Shown here in pieces: positions 7,713 through 16,941 of a stretch of 42,420 nt of DNA. Under the pieces are notes generated by a model. It was not told the origin of the DNA. It did not search any database and saw nothing but the letters and a program-made list of their open reading frames with translations. A program made the position numbers and the translations under genes. Source of the DNA: Streptomyces prunicolor NBRC 13075 (GTDB taxonomy: Bacteria > Actinomycetota > Actinomycetes > Streptomycetales > Streptomycetaceae); contig NZ_BARF01000019.1 in assembly GCF_000367365.1 (NCBI RefSeq), positions 1 to 42,420 of the forward strand. The letters run 5' to 3'. Each line of letters starts with the position of its first letter. The stretch's first letter is position 1.

Positions 7713-8501
7713 ATGCTCGGCACCGACTTCACCACCGGATCGCCCAACTGGCTCGACCTCGGCAGCCCCGACACCGACGCGGCCGCCGCGTTCTACGGCG
7801 CCGTCCTCGACTGGCGGTTCGTCTCCGCCGGTCCCGACACCGGCGGATACGGCTTCTTCCAGGTGGACGGGAAGACCGTCGCCGCCCTCGGACCGCTCAC
7901 CGAGGAAGGGGCGAACTCCGCCTGGATGATCCACTTCAAGACCGGCGACATCGCGGCCACCGTCCAGGCCGTCACGGCCGGCGGCGGAACCGTCCGCCTG
8001 GAGCCCCTGGACGTCATGGGCGAGGGCATGCTGGCCCAGGCCACCGACCCGCAGGGCGCCCAGTTCGCGCTCTGGCAGCCCGGCCGGACCGCGGGCCTGG
8101 AACTCACGTCCGCCCCGAACGCCCTGCTCTGGGCGGAACTGCACGCCCCCGACCCGGAGGCGGACATCGCCTTCTACCAGGGCCTGTTCGGCTGGCGCAG
8201 CCAGGAGATGCAGGCGCCCGGTATGACGTACCGGGTACTGAGCACCGCCGAAGGCGACCAGCAGGACGCTTCCTTCGGCGGGGTCGCACCGCTGAGCGAC
8301 GGCGCGGGCACGGGCGAACTCCCGCGCTGGGTACCGTACTTCCACTCGACGGACGTCGACGCCACGATCACGGCGGCACAGTCCAACGGCGGTTCCGTAC
8401 TGATGCCGGCGACGGATGTACCGGAGGTCGGCCGGATGGCGTGGCTCGGGGACCCGTCCGGAGCGGTGTTCGCGCTGCTGACGCCGGATCCGCGGATGTG
8501 A
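7713..8501 (+). CDS. Two-domain VOC-fold (glyoxalase/dioxygenase-like) protein
   Basis: This 262-residue protein starts at ATG 7713 behind a strong AGGAGG site (7702-7707). It consists of two tandem VOC domains (about residues 1-125 and 135-262), each beginning W-(L/A)-(D/E)-L, followed by a segment with A-FY and G-W-(R), and ending in DPQGAQFALWQP or DPSGAVFALLTP. The double-domain architecture matches the CFP30B / 27-kDa antigen-type glyoxalase-like proteins of actinobacteria. Family members bind a metal or a small hydrophobic ligand and some confer antibiotic resistance. The substrate cannot be inferred here. It is the only intact gene inside a patch of gene fragments (7235-9306). Confidence 0.88.
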   Translation: MLGTDFTTGSPNWLDLGSPDTDAAAAFYGAVLDWRFVSAGPDTGGYGFFQVDGKTVAALGPLTEEGANSAWMIHFKTGDIAATVQAVTAGGGTVRLEPLDVMGEGMLAQATDPQGAQFALWQPGRTAGLELTSAPNALLWAELHAPDPEADIAFYQGLFGWRSQEMQAPGMTYRVLSTAEGDQQDASFGGVAPLSDGAGTGELPRWVPYFHSTDVDATITAAQSNGGSVLMPATDVPEVGRMAWLGDPSGAVFALLTPDPRM

Positions 8502-8526
8502 CGCCGACCGCGGGAGGAGCTCCGGA

Positions 8527-9180
8527 TCAGGCGTCGAAGGCGAACTCCAGCACATACGCGGACGAGTCCAGCACCATGTTGTTCGCCTCGACGGCAACGC
8601 CCGTGGCGTCAAAGGCAGTTCGCGCGATCAACATGACCGGCACACCCGTCGGCAACGCCAGTCGCTCGGCCTCGTCGCCGCTCGGCATACGGGAACGGAC
8701 CTCTTCCCGGAAGTGGACCGACTTTCGCCCGAGTTCCCCCAGCCTCGCGTAGATGCCGCCGGGACCGGTGTCGGGTCGAGCGACAGCTGCACCCGACACC
8801 AGGTCCGCCGCGAGGAACGAGGCGGCCGGCAACACCGGCTTGCCGTCAAGAACGTACCGGCGACGACGCACACAGACCCGTGCCCCTTCGTCGCTCAGGC
8901 CCAGCACTCCCGCGATCGCGGGCGGGGCGTCCTCCTCGCCCACCTCCACCGACTCCACGACGAGTTCGCGGTCCCCGGCATCGGTCGCCCAGATGGAACG
9001 CCCCTCGCCCCACTGCGCGTGCGCGAGGCGTTCGAGCCCGCGCCGCCGGATCGACTTGAAGTCCCGGACGAACACGCCGCGCCCTTGCGTGCCTCGACGA
9101 GCCCCTCAGCCTGCAGCACACCAAGGGCTTGCCTGGCAGTCATACTGTTCTTGATGGCGACGACCGTGACGTGTCCGGTC
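8527..9180 (-). pseudogene. Frameshifted, N-terminally truncated GntR/UTRA regulator
   Basis: The 3' part (9075 to 8527) encodes a normal UTRA effector-binding domain: VRRRRYVLDGKPV, then IYARLGELG and a closing segment ending YVLEFAFDA. Just upstream, in another frame, lies the end of a GntR winged helix (MTARQALGVLQAEGLVEARKG). Joining the two needs one extra C near 9078-9084, which would restore the expected KGRGVFVRDF. Upstream of MTARQAL the recognisable HTH is lost and the sequence soon meets an HXXEE fragment. A repressor of this subfamily would sense a small effector. As it stands the protein should be non-functional unless the frameshift is a sequencing error, and the missing HTH argues for true decay. 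Confidence 0.72.
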
Positions 9181-9219
9181 ACCGGATGTGAATGCAGGCC
9201 GACGGCATACCCACAGCGC

Positions 9220-9306
9220 GGGAACCCGCCCACGAGCCCACCCCGGCATCGCGGCCACCTCCTCCAGATCGTGCACCGCCCACGCGGCCAACAACCCGAA
9301 GGTCAC
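9220..9306 (-). pseudogene. HXXEE N-terminal fragment (repeat copy 2)
   Basis: Reading from GTG 9306, the frame gives VTFGLLAAWAVHDLEEV, then PGWARGRVPAL, before switching to unrelated sequence. It is the direct-repeat partner of 7421-7512. It keeps a few residues beyond PGWARGR that the other copy lacks, so the two fragments represent different deletions of one ancestral gene. It is wedged between the DUF6461 stop codon and the decayed GntR gene. Confidence 0.6.
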
Positions 9307-9308
9307 GC

Positions 9309-10085
9309 CTACTCAGGACGCGGGACGTTCGCCCGAGCGCGGGCCGAAGCGTCCTCGACCTCTTCGCGGGTGACTTCCTTGTAGAGACGTTCCCCGTGCG
9401 CGTCGGTGATGTCGATGACGATGCCGGTCCACTCCTCCGCGGGCTCCTCGGGGACAAACCCGAGTTGGTATTCGGCGTCCTGGAGCAGTTCCTCCGTCAC
9501 CCGAACCCCGGTCAGGCGCTCGGCGAGGGCGAAGGCCGCCGCCTTCGTGTCGACACGCTCGCTCGTCTCGCCCTCGTCGTCCGACAGTACGTAACCGACT
9601 TCACGCATCGCCGAGTTGAGGGCATCGGGAGTGCTGCCGCTCCTGGTGGTGTGCCACTCGAAGGTGGTCCGGAGTTCCCCGTCCTCGTACCAATGGAAGA
9701 AGTGCATGGGCTTGCCGCCGTTGCTGGAGTGCACCACGGCGCGCCCGCCGTCCGACAGGGCTTCCAGGAAGCGCGGCTGCATCCCCATGCCTCCCTCTCC
9801 GACGTGCAGGACGAGCGTCCAGTCACCGCCGTCGCCCGGGACGGTGAACGCTCCCGCGATGAAGGACGCGTCCGAGTAGTCCTCCGGGTCGCGCAGTTCG
9901 TCCTGCTGCTCGATCAACTCGTCCGTCCCCACGCACGTGCCCTGCGGGTCCGCCTCCATCACCCGCAGCACCTCGCTCGGGGCGACGCCCCGCACCAGGG
10001 TCAGGGTGTACCCGACCCCCAGCGCGTAGCGGAACAACCGAGCGGAACGTATCCAGGCATAGTCATGTGCGGTCACCGAAGTCAT
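9309..10085 (-). CDS. DUF6461 domain-containing protein
   Basis: This acidic soluble protein of 258 residues starts at ATG 10085 (MTSVTAHDYAWIRSARLFRYA). The opening motif and the following VGYTLTLVRGV... segment match my memory of DUF6461, which is common in Streptomyces near contact-dependent or immunity-like genes but has no assigned biochemical role. The central part is rich in Trp and Phe (HFFHWYEDGELRTTFEWH), and there is no signal peptide or membrane helix. It lies 50 bp downstream of the decarboxylase on the same strand and could be read from that operon, although functional coupling is not evident. An in-frame upstream start at 10139 is less likely because it would abut the decarboxylase stop with an atypical leader. 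Confidence 0.65.
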   Translation of the reverse strand: MTSVTAHDYAWIRSARLFRYALGVGYTLTLVRGVAPSEVLRVMEADPQGTCVGTDELIEQQDELRDPEDYSDASFIAGAFTVPGDGGDWTLVLHVGEGGMGMQPRFLEALSDGGRAVVHSSNGGKPMHFFHWYEDGELRTTFEWHTTRSGSTPDALNSAMREVGYVLSDDEGETSERVDTKAAAFALAERLTGVRVTEELLQDAEYQLGFVPEEPAEEWTGIVIDITDAHGERLYKEVTREEVEDASARARANVPRPE

Positions 10086-10135
10086 GCGGCACAGTCTGCC
10101 CGCCGCCACTGACAACGCGGTCGACTGACGGACCG

Positions 10136-11821
10136 TCACCCCAAGTGCGTAGCCGCGAACATCCGCAACACAGCCGGGAGTACGACCACAGAAGGTCCGG
10201 GTTCCGTCAACGCCTTCGCCAGGTCCGACTCCAGCGCCTCCGGCGAAGTCCGCACCCCCCGCACCCCGAACGACTCCGCCAACGCCACGTAATCCGGCCG
10301 GGTCAGTTCAGTCGCCGTCGCCTCCCCGAACGCGTCCGTCATGTACTCGCGGAGGATGCCGTAGCCGCCGTCGTCGACGATGAGCCAAGTGACGTTCAGG
10401 TCGTACTGCTTGGCCGTCGCCAGCTCCGCGATCGAGTACAGCGCACCCCCGTCCCCCGACACCGCCAGCACCGGACGCGTCGGGTCCGCGGCGGCCGCGC
10501 CGAGCGCCGCCGGGAAGCCGTAGCCGAGGCCGCCCGCGCCCTGGGCGGAGTGGAGATGATTGGGGCCCTTCGCGTCGAAGGCGGACCAGGCCCAGTACGC
10601 AAGGATCGTCATGTCCCAGAAGGACGGGGAGTTGGCCGGTAGCGCCCTTCGTACCGACTCCAACACGCCCTGTTCCAGGGTCAGTTCCTGCGAGTCGATA
10701 CGCTCCCGCACCCGGCCGAGCAGCTCGGCCACCCGTCCCTCCGCCGTCTCGTCCGCCCGCTCCGTCACCGTCTCCAGCAGCGCCTGAAGCCCGTGCCACG
10801 CATCCGCGTGGATGCCCAACGCCGGGTGGTTCGACTCCAGTTTGCCGAGGTCCGCCTCGATCTGGATGACTCGGCCGCGCGGAGCGAACGTGTGGTAGTT
10901 CGAGGACAGTTCGCCCAATCCCGAACCCACCACCAGTACTACGTCCGCGTCCTCCAGGAAGTCGGTCGTATAGCGGTCCTCCAGCCAGGACTGGAGGGAG
11001 AGCGGGTGCGTCCACGGGAACGCGCCCTTGCCGCCCGGCGTCGTCACCACCGGTGCCCGGAGTTTCTCCGCCAGTTGCCGCAGCTTCTTCGACGCGTCCG
11101 CCCGTACGACTCCCCCGCCCGCGATGATCGCCGTGCGGGCCGCGTTCGACAGCAAGTGGGCTGCTACGGCGGTCAGTTCGGGGCGTGGCAGGACGTCCTC
11201 CGGGGTCGCGTCCACCGCCGTCACCACCGGGAGGAGGGTCTCGGCCAGTAGTACGTCCTGGGGGATCTCCACCCACACCGGGCCGTGCGGAGCCGTCAGC
11301 GCCGACTTCCAGGCCTCCGCGATCGCGGACGGGATCTGCGACTGGGTGCGGACGGTGTGGACCGACTTCACCACGCCCCTGAACGAGGCGGACTGGTCGG
11401 GCAGTTCATGCAAATACCCGTGCCTGCCACCACCCAGGCCCGCGGTCGGGATCTGGCTGCTGATCGCCAACACCGGGGCCGAAGCCGCCCGCGCCTCCTG
11501 GAGCGCGGCCAGTGACGTCAGCGCCCCGGGGCCCGTCGACAGCAGCAGCGGAGCCGCCTCGCCCGTGATGCGGCCGTACGCGTCCGCCGCGAACCCGGCG
11601 TTGTTCTCCACCCGTAGGCCGATGTAGCGGAGGTCGGAGCGGCGCAGCGCGTCGAACATGCCGAGCGCGTGCTGGCCCGGCAGGCCGAACACCGTCGTCG
11701 CGCCGAGGCCCGCCAGGGTCTCCACGACCAGGTCACCGCCGTTGCGGCCGGGGGGAGGATTCAGCGCGGCCTCCGTCTGAGCCGCCGTCGGACGGAGTTC
11801 CAGGTCGTGGTCGTGGGTCAC
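10136..11821 (-). CDS. ThDP-dependent 2-oxo acid decarboxylase (5-guanidino-2-oxopentanoate decarboxylase-like)
   Basis: The 561-residue product has the three domains of the acetolactate synthase / decarboxylase superfamily: an N-terminal PYR domain with the catalytic glutamate in R-V-E72-N-N-A-G, a central domain (around 210-340), and a C-terminal PP domain with the diphosphate/Mg motif G-D-G-G at 456-459 extending to V-D-D-G-G-Y-G. Its GTG start (11821) overlaps the agmatinase stop by four bases, so the two are translationally coupled. In known arginine pathways an AruI-type decarboxylase makes 4-guanidinobutyraldehyde, and a ureohydrolase later removes urea from 4-guanidinobutyrate. The coupling suggests that role here. 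The specificity is an inference, since acetolactate-synthase-like activity has similar motifs. Confidence 0.8.
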   Translation of the reverse strand: MTHDHDLELRPTAAQTEAALNPPPGRNGGDLVVETLAGLGATTVFGLPGQHALGMFDALRRSDLRYIGLRVENNAGFAADAYGRITGEAAPLLLSTGPGALTSLAALQEARAASAPVLAISSQIPTAGLGGGRHGYLHELPDQSASFRGVVKSVHTVRTQSQIPSAIAEAWKSALTAPHGPVWVEIPQDVLLAETLLPVVTAVDATPEDVLPRPELTAVAAHLLSNAARTAIIAGGGVVRADASKKLRQLAEKLRAPVVTTPGGKGAFPWTHPLSLQSWLEDRYTTDFLEDADVVLVVGSGLGELSSNYHTFAPRGRVIQIEADLGKLESNHPALGIHADAWHGLQALLETVTERADETAEGRVAELLGRVRERIDSQELTLEQGVLESVRRALPANSPSFWDMTILAYWAWSAFDAKGPNHLHSAQGAGGLGYGFPAALGAAAADPTRPVLAVSGDGGALYSIAELATAKQYDLNVTWLIVDDGGYGILREYMTDAFGEATATELTRPDYVALAESFGVRGVRTSPEALESDLAKALTEPGPSVVVLPAVLRMFAATHLG

Positions 11822-12786
11822 TTCGAACGAGCCTCGGCAATCTGACGGGACATGATCGTGATCAGGTCGTACGCGGTGTGCGACGCGGCCACCGACGTGA
11901 TCTCGGCGTGGTCGTACGCCGGCGCCACCTCGACGACGTCCGCCGACACCAGGTTGCAGGATGCCAGGCCGCGCAGGATCTCCAGAAGTTCGCGGGAGGT
12001 CAGGCCGCCGGCCTCGGGCGTGCCGGTGCCGGGCGCGTGGGCCGGGTCGAGGCAGTCGATGTCGATGGAGATGTAGAGGGGACGGTCGCCGATGCGCTGG
12101 CGCAGCTGGTCGGCGACCTCGTCGGCGCCCCGGCGGTACACGTCCGCCGACGTGACGATGCCGAAGCCCATCTTCTCGTCGTCCTTGAGGTCCTGCTTGC
12201 CGTACAGCGGACCGCGGATGCCGACGTGCGAGAGCGCCTCCGTGTCGAGGATGCCCTCCTCGACTGCCCTGCGGAACGGCGTCCCGTGCGTGTACTCGGC
12301 GCCGAAGTACGTGTCCCAGGTGTCGAGATGGGCGTCGAAGTGCAGCAGCGCCACCGGGCCGTGCTTCTTCGCCACGGACCGGAGTAGCGGCAGCGCGATG
12401 GTGTGGTCGCCGCCCAGGGTCATCAACCGCGCGCCGGTGCCCAGGAGTTGGTCCGCGGCCTCCTCGATCGTCTCGACGGCCTCGTTGATGTTGAACGGGT
12501 TCGCCGCGATGTCACCGGCGTCCGCGACCTGCGCCAGCGCGAACGGGGACGCGTCCTGTGCCGGGTTGTAGGGGCGCAGCAGGCGGGACGCCTCGCGGAT
12601 CGCGTTGCCGCCGAAGCGAGCGCCCGGCCGGTACGAGACCCCGGCGTCGAACGGCACCCCGACCACCGCCACGTCCGCGGTGCCGACCTCGTCCAGGCGC
12701 GGCAGCCGGGCGTAGGTCGCGGGTCCGGCGTACCGCGGGGTGCGGGAGGAGTCGACCGGGCCGCGGGGCGTCTCGTTGCTGGTCAT
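11818..12786 (-). CDS. speB: Agmatinase / guanidinobutyrase family ureohydrolase
   Basis: The protein is 322 residues from ATG 12786. All binuclear manganese ligands of the arginase fold are present: GGD-H128, D151-A-H153-L-D155, and S-I-D242-I-D244 with the C-L-D-P continuation. It hydrolyses a guanidino group to an amine plus urea. Family annotation usually says agmatinase, but coupling to the decarboxylase fits 4-guanidinobutyrate as substrate and GABA as product. ATG 12786 has a GAAGG site 8 nt upstream; a GTG at 12792 is also possible. It is the second gene of the operon, 78 bp downstream of the symporter. Confidence 0.88.
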   Translation of the reverse strand: MTSNETPRGPVDSSRTPRYAGPATYARLPRLDEVGTADVAVVGVPFDAGVSYRPGARFGGNAIREASRLLRPYNPAQDASPFALAQVADAGDIAANPFNINEAVETIEEAADQLLGTGARLMTLGGDHTIALPLLRSVAKKHGPVALLHFDAHLDTWDTYFGAEYTHGTPFRRAVEEGILDTEALSHVGIRGPLYGKQDLKDDEKMGFGIVTSADVYRRGADEVADQLRQRIGDRPLYISIDIDCLDPAHAPGTGTPEAGGLTSRELLEILRGLASCNLVSADVVEVAPAYDHAEITSVAASHTAYDLITIMSRQIAEARSK

Positions 12787-12864
12787 GGGCACTGCCTTCT
12801 TTCCTACGCTTCATCGCGTATGGGTTTTTCCTGCGGTTTTGTACGCCTGACTACGACTTTGACT

Positions 12865-14334
12865 TTACTGGGGAGCCGCCACCGGCTCGGACACTCGTTC
12901 GGGTGCGCCGCGCCCCGCCAGCCGGTCCCGCCACGCGGCGAGTACGGCCGCGTCGGTCGCGGGCGTCGCGAGAGAGACGGTCACATAGGCGGCCAGAGAC
13001 GACAACAGGCCGTAGTACACAGGCTCGTTGGCGAGGATGCCGTAGGTCGCCATCAGGCCGACGACCGCGAGGCCGCCGACGATCACCGAGGCGAGCGCGC
13101 CCTGTGCGGTGCCGCGTTTCCACAGCAGACCGCCGAGGATCGGGACGAGCAGGCCGCCGACGAGGAGGTTGTAGGCGACTGTCAACGCCTCCACGACGTT
13201 GTTCAGCGCGATCGCCGTGCCGATCACCGCGACGCCCATGACGAGGATGAAGGCGCGGTTGCCCCGGACCTCGTCATGCTCCTCCTCGTCGTCCTCCCGT
13301 CGTACGGCGCCGCGCAGCTTCGACCAGATGTCGTTGTTGGCGACCGTGGCGCAGGCGATCAGCGCGCCGGAGGATGTGGACATGACGGCGGCGAGGGCGG
13401 CGGCCAGCACCAACCCCCGTACGCCGACCGGGAGTTCGTCCTTGACTATGGTCGCGAAGGCGTCGTCCGGGCTGCCCAGGTTCGGGTAGAGGACCTTGGC
13501 CGCGGTGCCGATGACGGCGCCGGCGAGGGCGTAGACGAGGCAGTAGGTGCCCGCGACCGTGCCGCCCCACTTGGCCGTCTTGTCGCTGCCCGCCGTGAAC
13601 ACCCGCTGCCAGATGTCCTGGCCGATGAGCATGCCGAACGTGTAGATCAGGACGTAGGTGAAGATCGTCTCGCCGCCGATGCCCAGCGGGTCGAAGTACC
13701 CGGTGGGCAGCTTCGCCTTCATCTCGCTGAAGCCGCCGGCCTTGACGACCGCGATGGGCAGCAGGAGCAGGAGTACGCCGATCGTCTTCACCACGAACTG
13801 CACCATGTCCGTCAGCGTGATCGACCACATGCCGCCGAGCGTCGAGTACGCGACGACGATCGAGCCGCCGAGGACGATCGCGAGGGTGCGGTTCATGTCG
13901 AAGAGGACGTCGAAGATCGTGGCGTAGGCGATCGTCGAGGTGACGGCCAGCATCAGGGTGTAGGCCCACATGACTACGCCGGAGATGACGCCCGCCCGGC
14001 CGCCATACCTGAGATCGAGCATCTCCGACACCGTGTACACCTTGAGGCGGGCGATGCGGGCGGAGAAGAAGACGGAGAGGGCGAGCAGGCCGAGGCCGAT
14101 GGTGAAGACCATCCAGGCGCCGGACAGGCCGTACTGGTAGCCCAGGCCCACCCCACCGATGGTGGACGCGCCGCCGAGGACGATCGCGGCCATGGTGCCG
14201 GAGTACATGACGGGGCCCAGGCGGCGGCCCGCGACCAGGAAGTCGCTCTTCGACTTGGCGCGGCGCATGCCCCACCAGCCCATGGCCAGCATGCCGGCCA
14301 GGTAGACGACGATGACGGTGTAGTCGACGGCCAT
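12865..14334 (-). CDS. Sodium:solute symporter (SSS family)
   Basis: The 489-residue protein has about 13 hydrophobic helices and the SSS pattern: a DYTVIVVYLAGMLAMG first helix, the SKSDFLVAGRRLG loop, G-G-(A/V)-STIGG in helix 2, YTVSEMLDLRYG, and S-T-(L)-G-G-M-W. An unusually acidic loop (REDDEEEHDEVRGN) lies near residue 345. It starts at ATG 14334 with a strong AGGAGG site. As first gene of the operon it probably imports the guanidino, amino or nucleobase compound processed by the next two enzymes. The substrate is not determinable from sequence; purine, allantoin or arginine derivatives are possible given the neighbouring PucR regulator. Confidence 0.87.
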   Translation of the reverse strand: MAVDYTVIVVYLAGMLAMGWWGMRRAKSKSDFLVAGRRLGPVMYSGTMAAIVLGGASTIGGVGLGYQYGLSGAWMVFTIGLGLLALSVFFSARIARLKVYTVSEMLDLRYGGRAGVISGVVMWAYTLMLAVTSTIAYATIFDVLFDMNRTLAIVLGGSIVVAYSTLGGMWSITLTDMVQFVVKTIGVLLLLLPIAVVKAGGFSEMKAKLPTGYFDPLGIGGETIFTYVLIYTFGMLIGQDIWQRVFTAGSDKTAKWGGTVAGTYCLVYALAGAVIGTAAKVLYPNLGSPDDAFATIVKDELPVGVRGLVLAAALAAVMSTSSGALIACATVANNDIWSKLRGAVRREDDEEEHDEVRGNRAFILVMGVAVIGTAIALNNVVEALTVAYNLLVGGLLVPILGGLLWKRGTAQGALASVIVGGLAVVGLMATYGILANEPVYYGLLSSLAAYVTVSLATPATDAAVLAAWRDRLAGRGAPERVSEPVAAPQ

Positions 14335-14360
14335 ACGGGGGCCTCCTTACGCACGTGCTC

Positions 14361-14390
14361 GGAGTCTCGGGGAGTCCCGGGGAGTCTCGG
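14361..14390. repeat. Three 10-bp tandem repeats in a divergent promoter region
   Basis: GGAGTCTCGG, GGAGTCCCGG and GGAGTCTCGG follow one another directly. They lie between the symporter start and the PucR gene, where the promoter of either gene would be. A PucR binding role is conceivable but unproven; the array may be slippage only. Confidence 0.5.
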
Positions 14391-14490
14391 GGGACGGCTT
14401 GCGCCGCGACCGACCCTAGGTGGCCGGAAAGCGGCTGCGAAGTGTACGTTTCATCCATCCGAGCCCGAGGTGATGGAGGAAACGTCCACC

Positions 14491-16047
14491 ATGCCGGACC
14501 TCACGGTTCCGCCCACTCCACCCGTGTATCTCTCCGCCCTCCTGGCCCGCGAGGACCTGGGGCTGCGGCAGATCGCCGGGCCGTCCGACCCCGACACCGC
14601 GATCCACTGGGCGCATGTGTCGGAGATGCCGGACCCGTATCCGTATCTGCTGGGCGGCGAGCTGCTGTTGACGGCCGGCGTCCACATCCCGGAGGCGGCC
14701 GGCTCCGGCACGTACTTCGCCGACTACGTCTCCCGGATCGTCGAGGCGGGCGGCGTGGCCCTCGGCTTCGGCGTCGCGCCCGTCCACGACACCGTGCCGA
14801 GAGCCCTGGTCGCGGCCTGCGACGACTACGACCTCCCCCTCCTGGAGGTCCCGCCCCCGACCCCGTTCACCCGGGTGGCCCGCGCGGTCTGGCAGCTGAT
14901 GGCGCAGGCCCGCCTCGCCGAACTCCGCCGCGTCACCGAGGCCCAGCAGAGCCTGGCCGCAGCGGCCTCCCGCCCCGACCCGGTCCCTTCGGTCCTACGC
15001 CAACTCGCCCAGCGGGTAAGCGGTCGCGCGGTGCTGTACGGACCCGACGGCACGGAGATCGCGGCGGCGGGGCGGGGAGCGTCGGGGGTGGAGACGCGGG
15101 AGACACGGGAGGCGTTGGCGGGGCTGGCGCGGGTGGTACGACCGCCCGCGGCTTCGGCCTCATCCCCTACGCCCCCTAGTTCCTCTACGTCTGCATCCCC
15201 TACATCCCCTACATCCCCTACGTCCCCCACCTCCGCCACGGACACCGTCCCCGGCGCCCATCTCGCCGCGTACGCCCTCGGTACCGGTCAGGGTTTCGTC
15301 CTAGGGGTCGCCGCCCCGGACCGCGCCCCCGGCGACCACACCATCGCCTCGGTCGCCGCCGTACTCCTCTCCCTCCTCACCGGCGAACACCAGAGCCGCA
15401 CGGGAGCGGACCGGTCCTCGGCACTCGTACGGCTGCTGCTGGGCGCCCCTCCGGAAGACGTCGCGTCGCTGCTCGGCGGCGACCGGTGGCTCGTCGTGCA
15501 CGCGACGCCCGGCACTGGGACAACCACCGCCCCCGACCCCGTCGCCGCGTCCGCGCTGGGCGCCGCCCTCGGCTCCGCGCTGATCGACCTGGCGCCGGAG
15601 GTCGTACGGGTACTGGTCCCCGCCGATCGCGAACCAGCCCCGCAACCCGGCTGGACCCTAGGGGTCAGCGCCGCCGTCACCCCCGAGGACTGGCCCGCCG
15701 CCGACACCCACGCGGCCCGCGCCCTGGCCCGCGCCCGCGCGACCCGTACCCCGCTGGTACGACACGGTTCCTCGGGCCGCGCCGGTCTCGCCGAACTGCT
15801 CCCCCACGACGAGGCCGAGGCACACGCCCGTACCCTCCTCGCGCCGCTCGCCGCCCACCCCGCGCTCGTCGAGACGCTGCGCACCTGGCTCTCCCTGCAC
15901 GGGAGTTGGGACCGTACGGCGGTTGCCCTCGCCGTGCACCGCAACACCGTGCGGCAGCGGATCGCCCGGTGCGCGGCACTGCTGGAGACGGACCTGGACG
16001 ATCCGGACGTACGGATGGAGCTCTGGTTCGGCCTGCGTCACCTGTGA
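14491..16047 (+). CDS. PucR family transcriptional regulator
   Basis: This 518-residue protein has the PucR layout: an N-terminal purine-catabolism-type sensor domain (residues 10-125, with the LGGELLLTAG segment), a variable middle, and a C-terminal helix-turn-helix (around 465-515, LSLHGSWDRTAVALAVHRNTVRQRI). A Thr/Ser/Pro-rich linker near residues 225-250 is built from short tandem repeats. ATG 14491 is preferred because GGAGGA lies 10 nt upstream; ATG 14473 is in frame. It is divergent from the symporter, agmatinase and decarboxylase operon, so it is the obvious candidate regulator for that unit, responding to a guanidino or purine-like metabolite. This role is inferred from placement. 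Confidence 0.87.
   Translation: MPDLTVPPTPPVYLSALLAREDLGLRQIAGPSDPDTAIHWAHVSEMPDPYPYLLGGELLLTAGVHIPEAAGSGTYFADYVSRIVEAGGVALGFGVAPVHDTVPRALVAACDDYDLPLLEVPPPTPFTRVARAVWQLMAQARLAELRRVTEAQQSLAAAASRPDPVPSVLRQLAQRVSGRAVLYGPDGTEIAAAGRGASGVETRETREALAGLARVVRPPAASASSPTPPSSSTSASPTSPTSPTSPTSATDTVPGAHLAAYALGTGQGFVLGVAAPDRAPGDHTIASVAAVLLSLLTGEHQSRTGADRSSALVRLLLGAPPEDVASLLGGDRWLVVHATPGTGTTTAPDPVAASALGAALGSALIDLAPEVVRVLVPADREPAPQPGWTLGVSAAVTPEDWPAADTHAARALARARATRTPLVRHGSSGRAGLAELLPHDEAEAHARTLLAPLAAHPALVETLRTWLSLHGSWDRTAVALAVHRNTVRQRIARCAALLETDLDDPDVRMELWFGLRHL
15178..15240 (+). repeat. In-frame short tandem repeat in the PucR linker
   Basis: Near-identical 9-bp units (CTACATCCC and variants) encode a repeated Ser/Pro/Thr unit (SPTSPTSPTS). 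This is a likely length-variable linker between the sensor part and the DNA-binding part of the regulator. Confidence 0.7.
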
Positions 16048-16127
16048 ACGGCCAGGTACGAGTGATCCACATCCCAGCGGGCGGGACGCCGGGCACGCGC
16101 ACAGTCCTCTGCTCCACAATGGGGAGC

Positions 16128-16919
16128 ATGCCGATATCCGGGACCCTCAGCCGCGCCGAGCTCGTCGATCACCTTGTGAAGACCCGTATCGCGGGCGACG
16201 TAGCCACCCCCCGCGAGAACAACCTCTCCCACTACCGCAAGCTCGCGAACGGCGACCGCCACTACTGGTTCGGCCTGGAGCTCGGCAGCCGTTGGACCGA
16301 CGAGCAGGACGTGCTCGCCGTGATGGCGGAGCGGGTGGGTGTGAACGACGATCCCCAGTACCGCTACGGCCAGGACACCATCGACCCGGAGCTGACCGTC
16401 GAGGGGCTCGACCGGCTGGCGGCGCGGCTGCGCAAGGCGGCCGACGGGCAGCAGCGGGTGCTCTTCGCGACCGGTCACCCGGGCGGTCTGCTCGATGTGC
16501 ACCGTGCCACGGCCGCCGCCCTGCGCACGGCCGGCTGCGAGATCCTCGTGATCCCGGAGGGGCTGCAGACGGAGGAGGGGTACGTCATGCAGTTCGCGGA
16601 CGTGGCCGTCCTGGAGCACGGGGCGACGCTGTGGCACACGCACTCCGGTGAGCCGATGAAGGCGATCCTCACCGCCCTGGAGCGCGAGGGCCGCCCGCTG
16701 CCCGACCTGGTCGTCGCCGACCACGGCTGGGCGGGCTACGCGGGGCGGCACGGGGTCGACTCCGTCGGGTACGCCGACTCGAACGACCCGGCGCTCTTCC
16801 TCGCCGAGTCCGAGGGGACCGTACAGGTCGCGGTCCCCCTCGATGACCATGTCGTCAGCCCCAGGTACTACGACCCGATGACGGCGTATCTGCTGGCGGA
16901 GGCCGGACTGTCGTCCTGA
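16128..16919 (+). CDS. Conserved actinobacterial protein annotated as phosphatase, role uncertain
   Basis: This 263-residue soluble protein has several conserved His/Asp-rich motifs: ATGHPGGLLDVH near residue 120, HGATLWHTHSGEP near 165, and VVADHGWAGYAGRHGVDSVG near 200, which could form a metal site. No signal peptide is present. Streptomyces orthologues are usually labelled phosphatase, but I cannot confirm a catalytic signature. It starts 80 bp after the PucR gene on the same strand and is convergent with the CDF transporter (22 bp between stops). ATG 16128 lies immediately after a GGGGAG; an in-frame ATG at 16119 is equally possible. Confidence 0.62.
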   Translation: MPISGTLSRAELVDHLVKTRIAGDVATPRENNLSHYRKLANGDRHYWFGLELGSRWTDEQDVLAVMAERVGVNDDPQYRYGQDTIDPELTVEGLDRLAARLRKAADGQQRVLFATGHPGGLLDVHRATAAALRTAGCEILVIPEGLQTEEGYVMQFADVAVLEHGATLWHTHSGEPMKAILTALEREGRPLPDLVVADHGWAGYAGRHGVDSVGYADSNDPALFLAESEGTVQVAVPLDDHVVSPRYYDPMTAYLLAEAGLSS

Positions 16920-16941
16920 ACGGCCGGGCTCAACTCCCCTG

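Noticed and set aside
12403..14490. Upstream extension of the PucR frame over agmatinase and the symporter
   Set aside because: The extension is antisense to two well-supported genes; PucR family members start near 14491.
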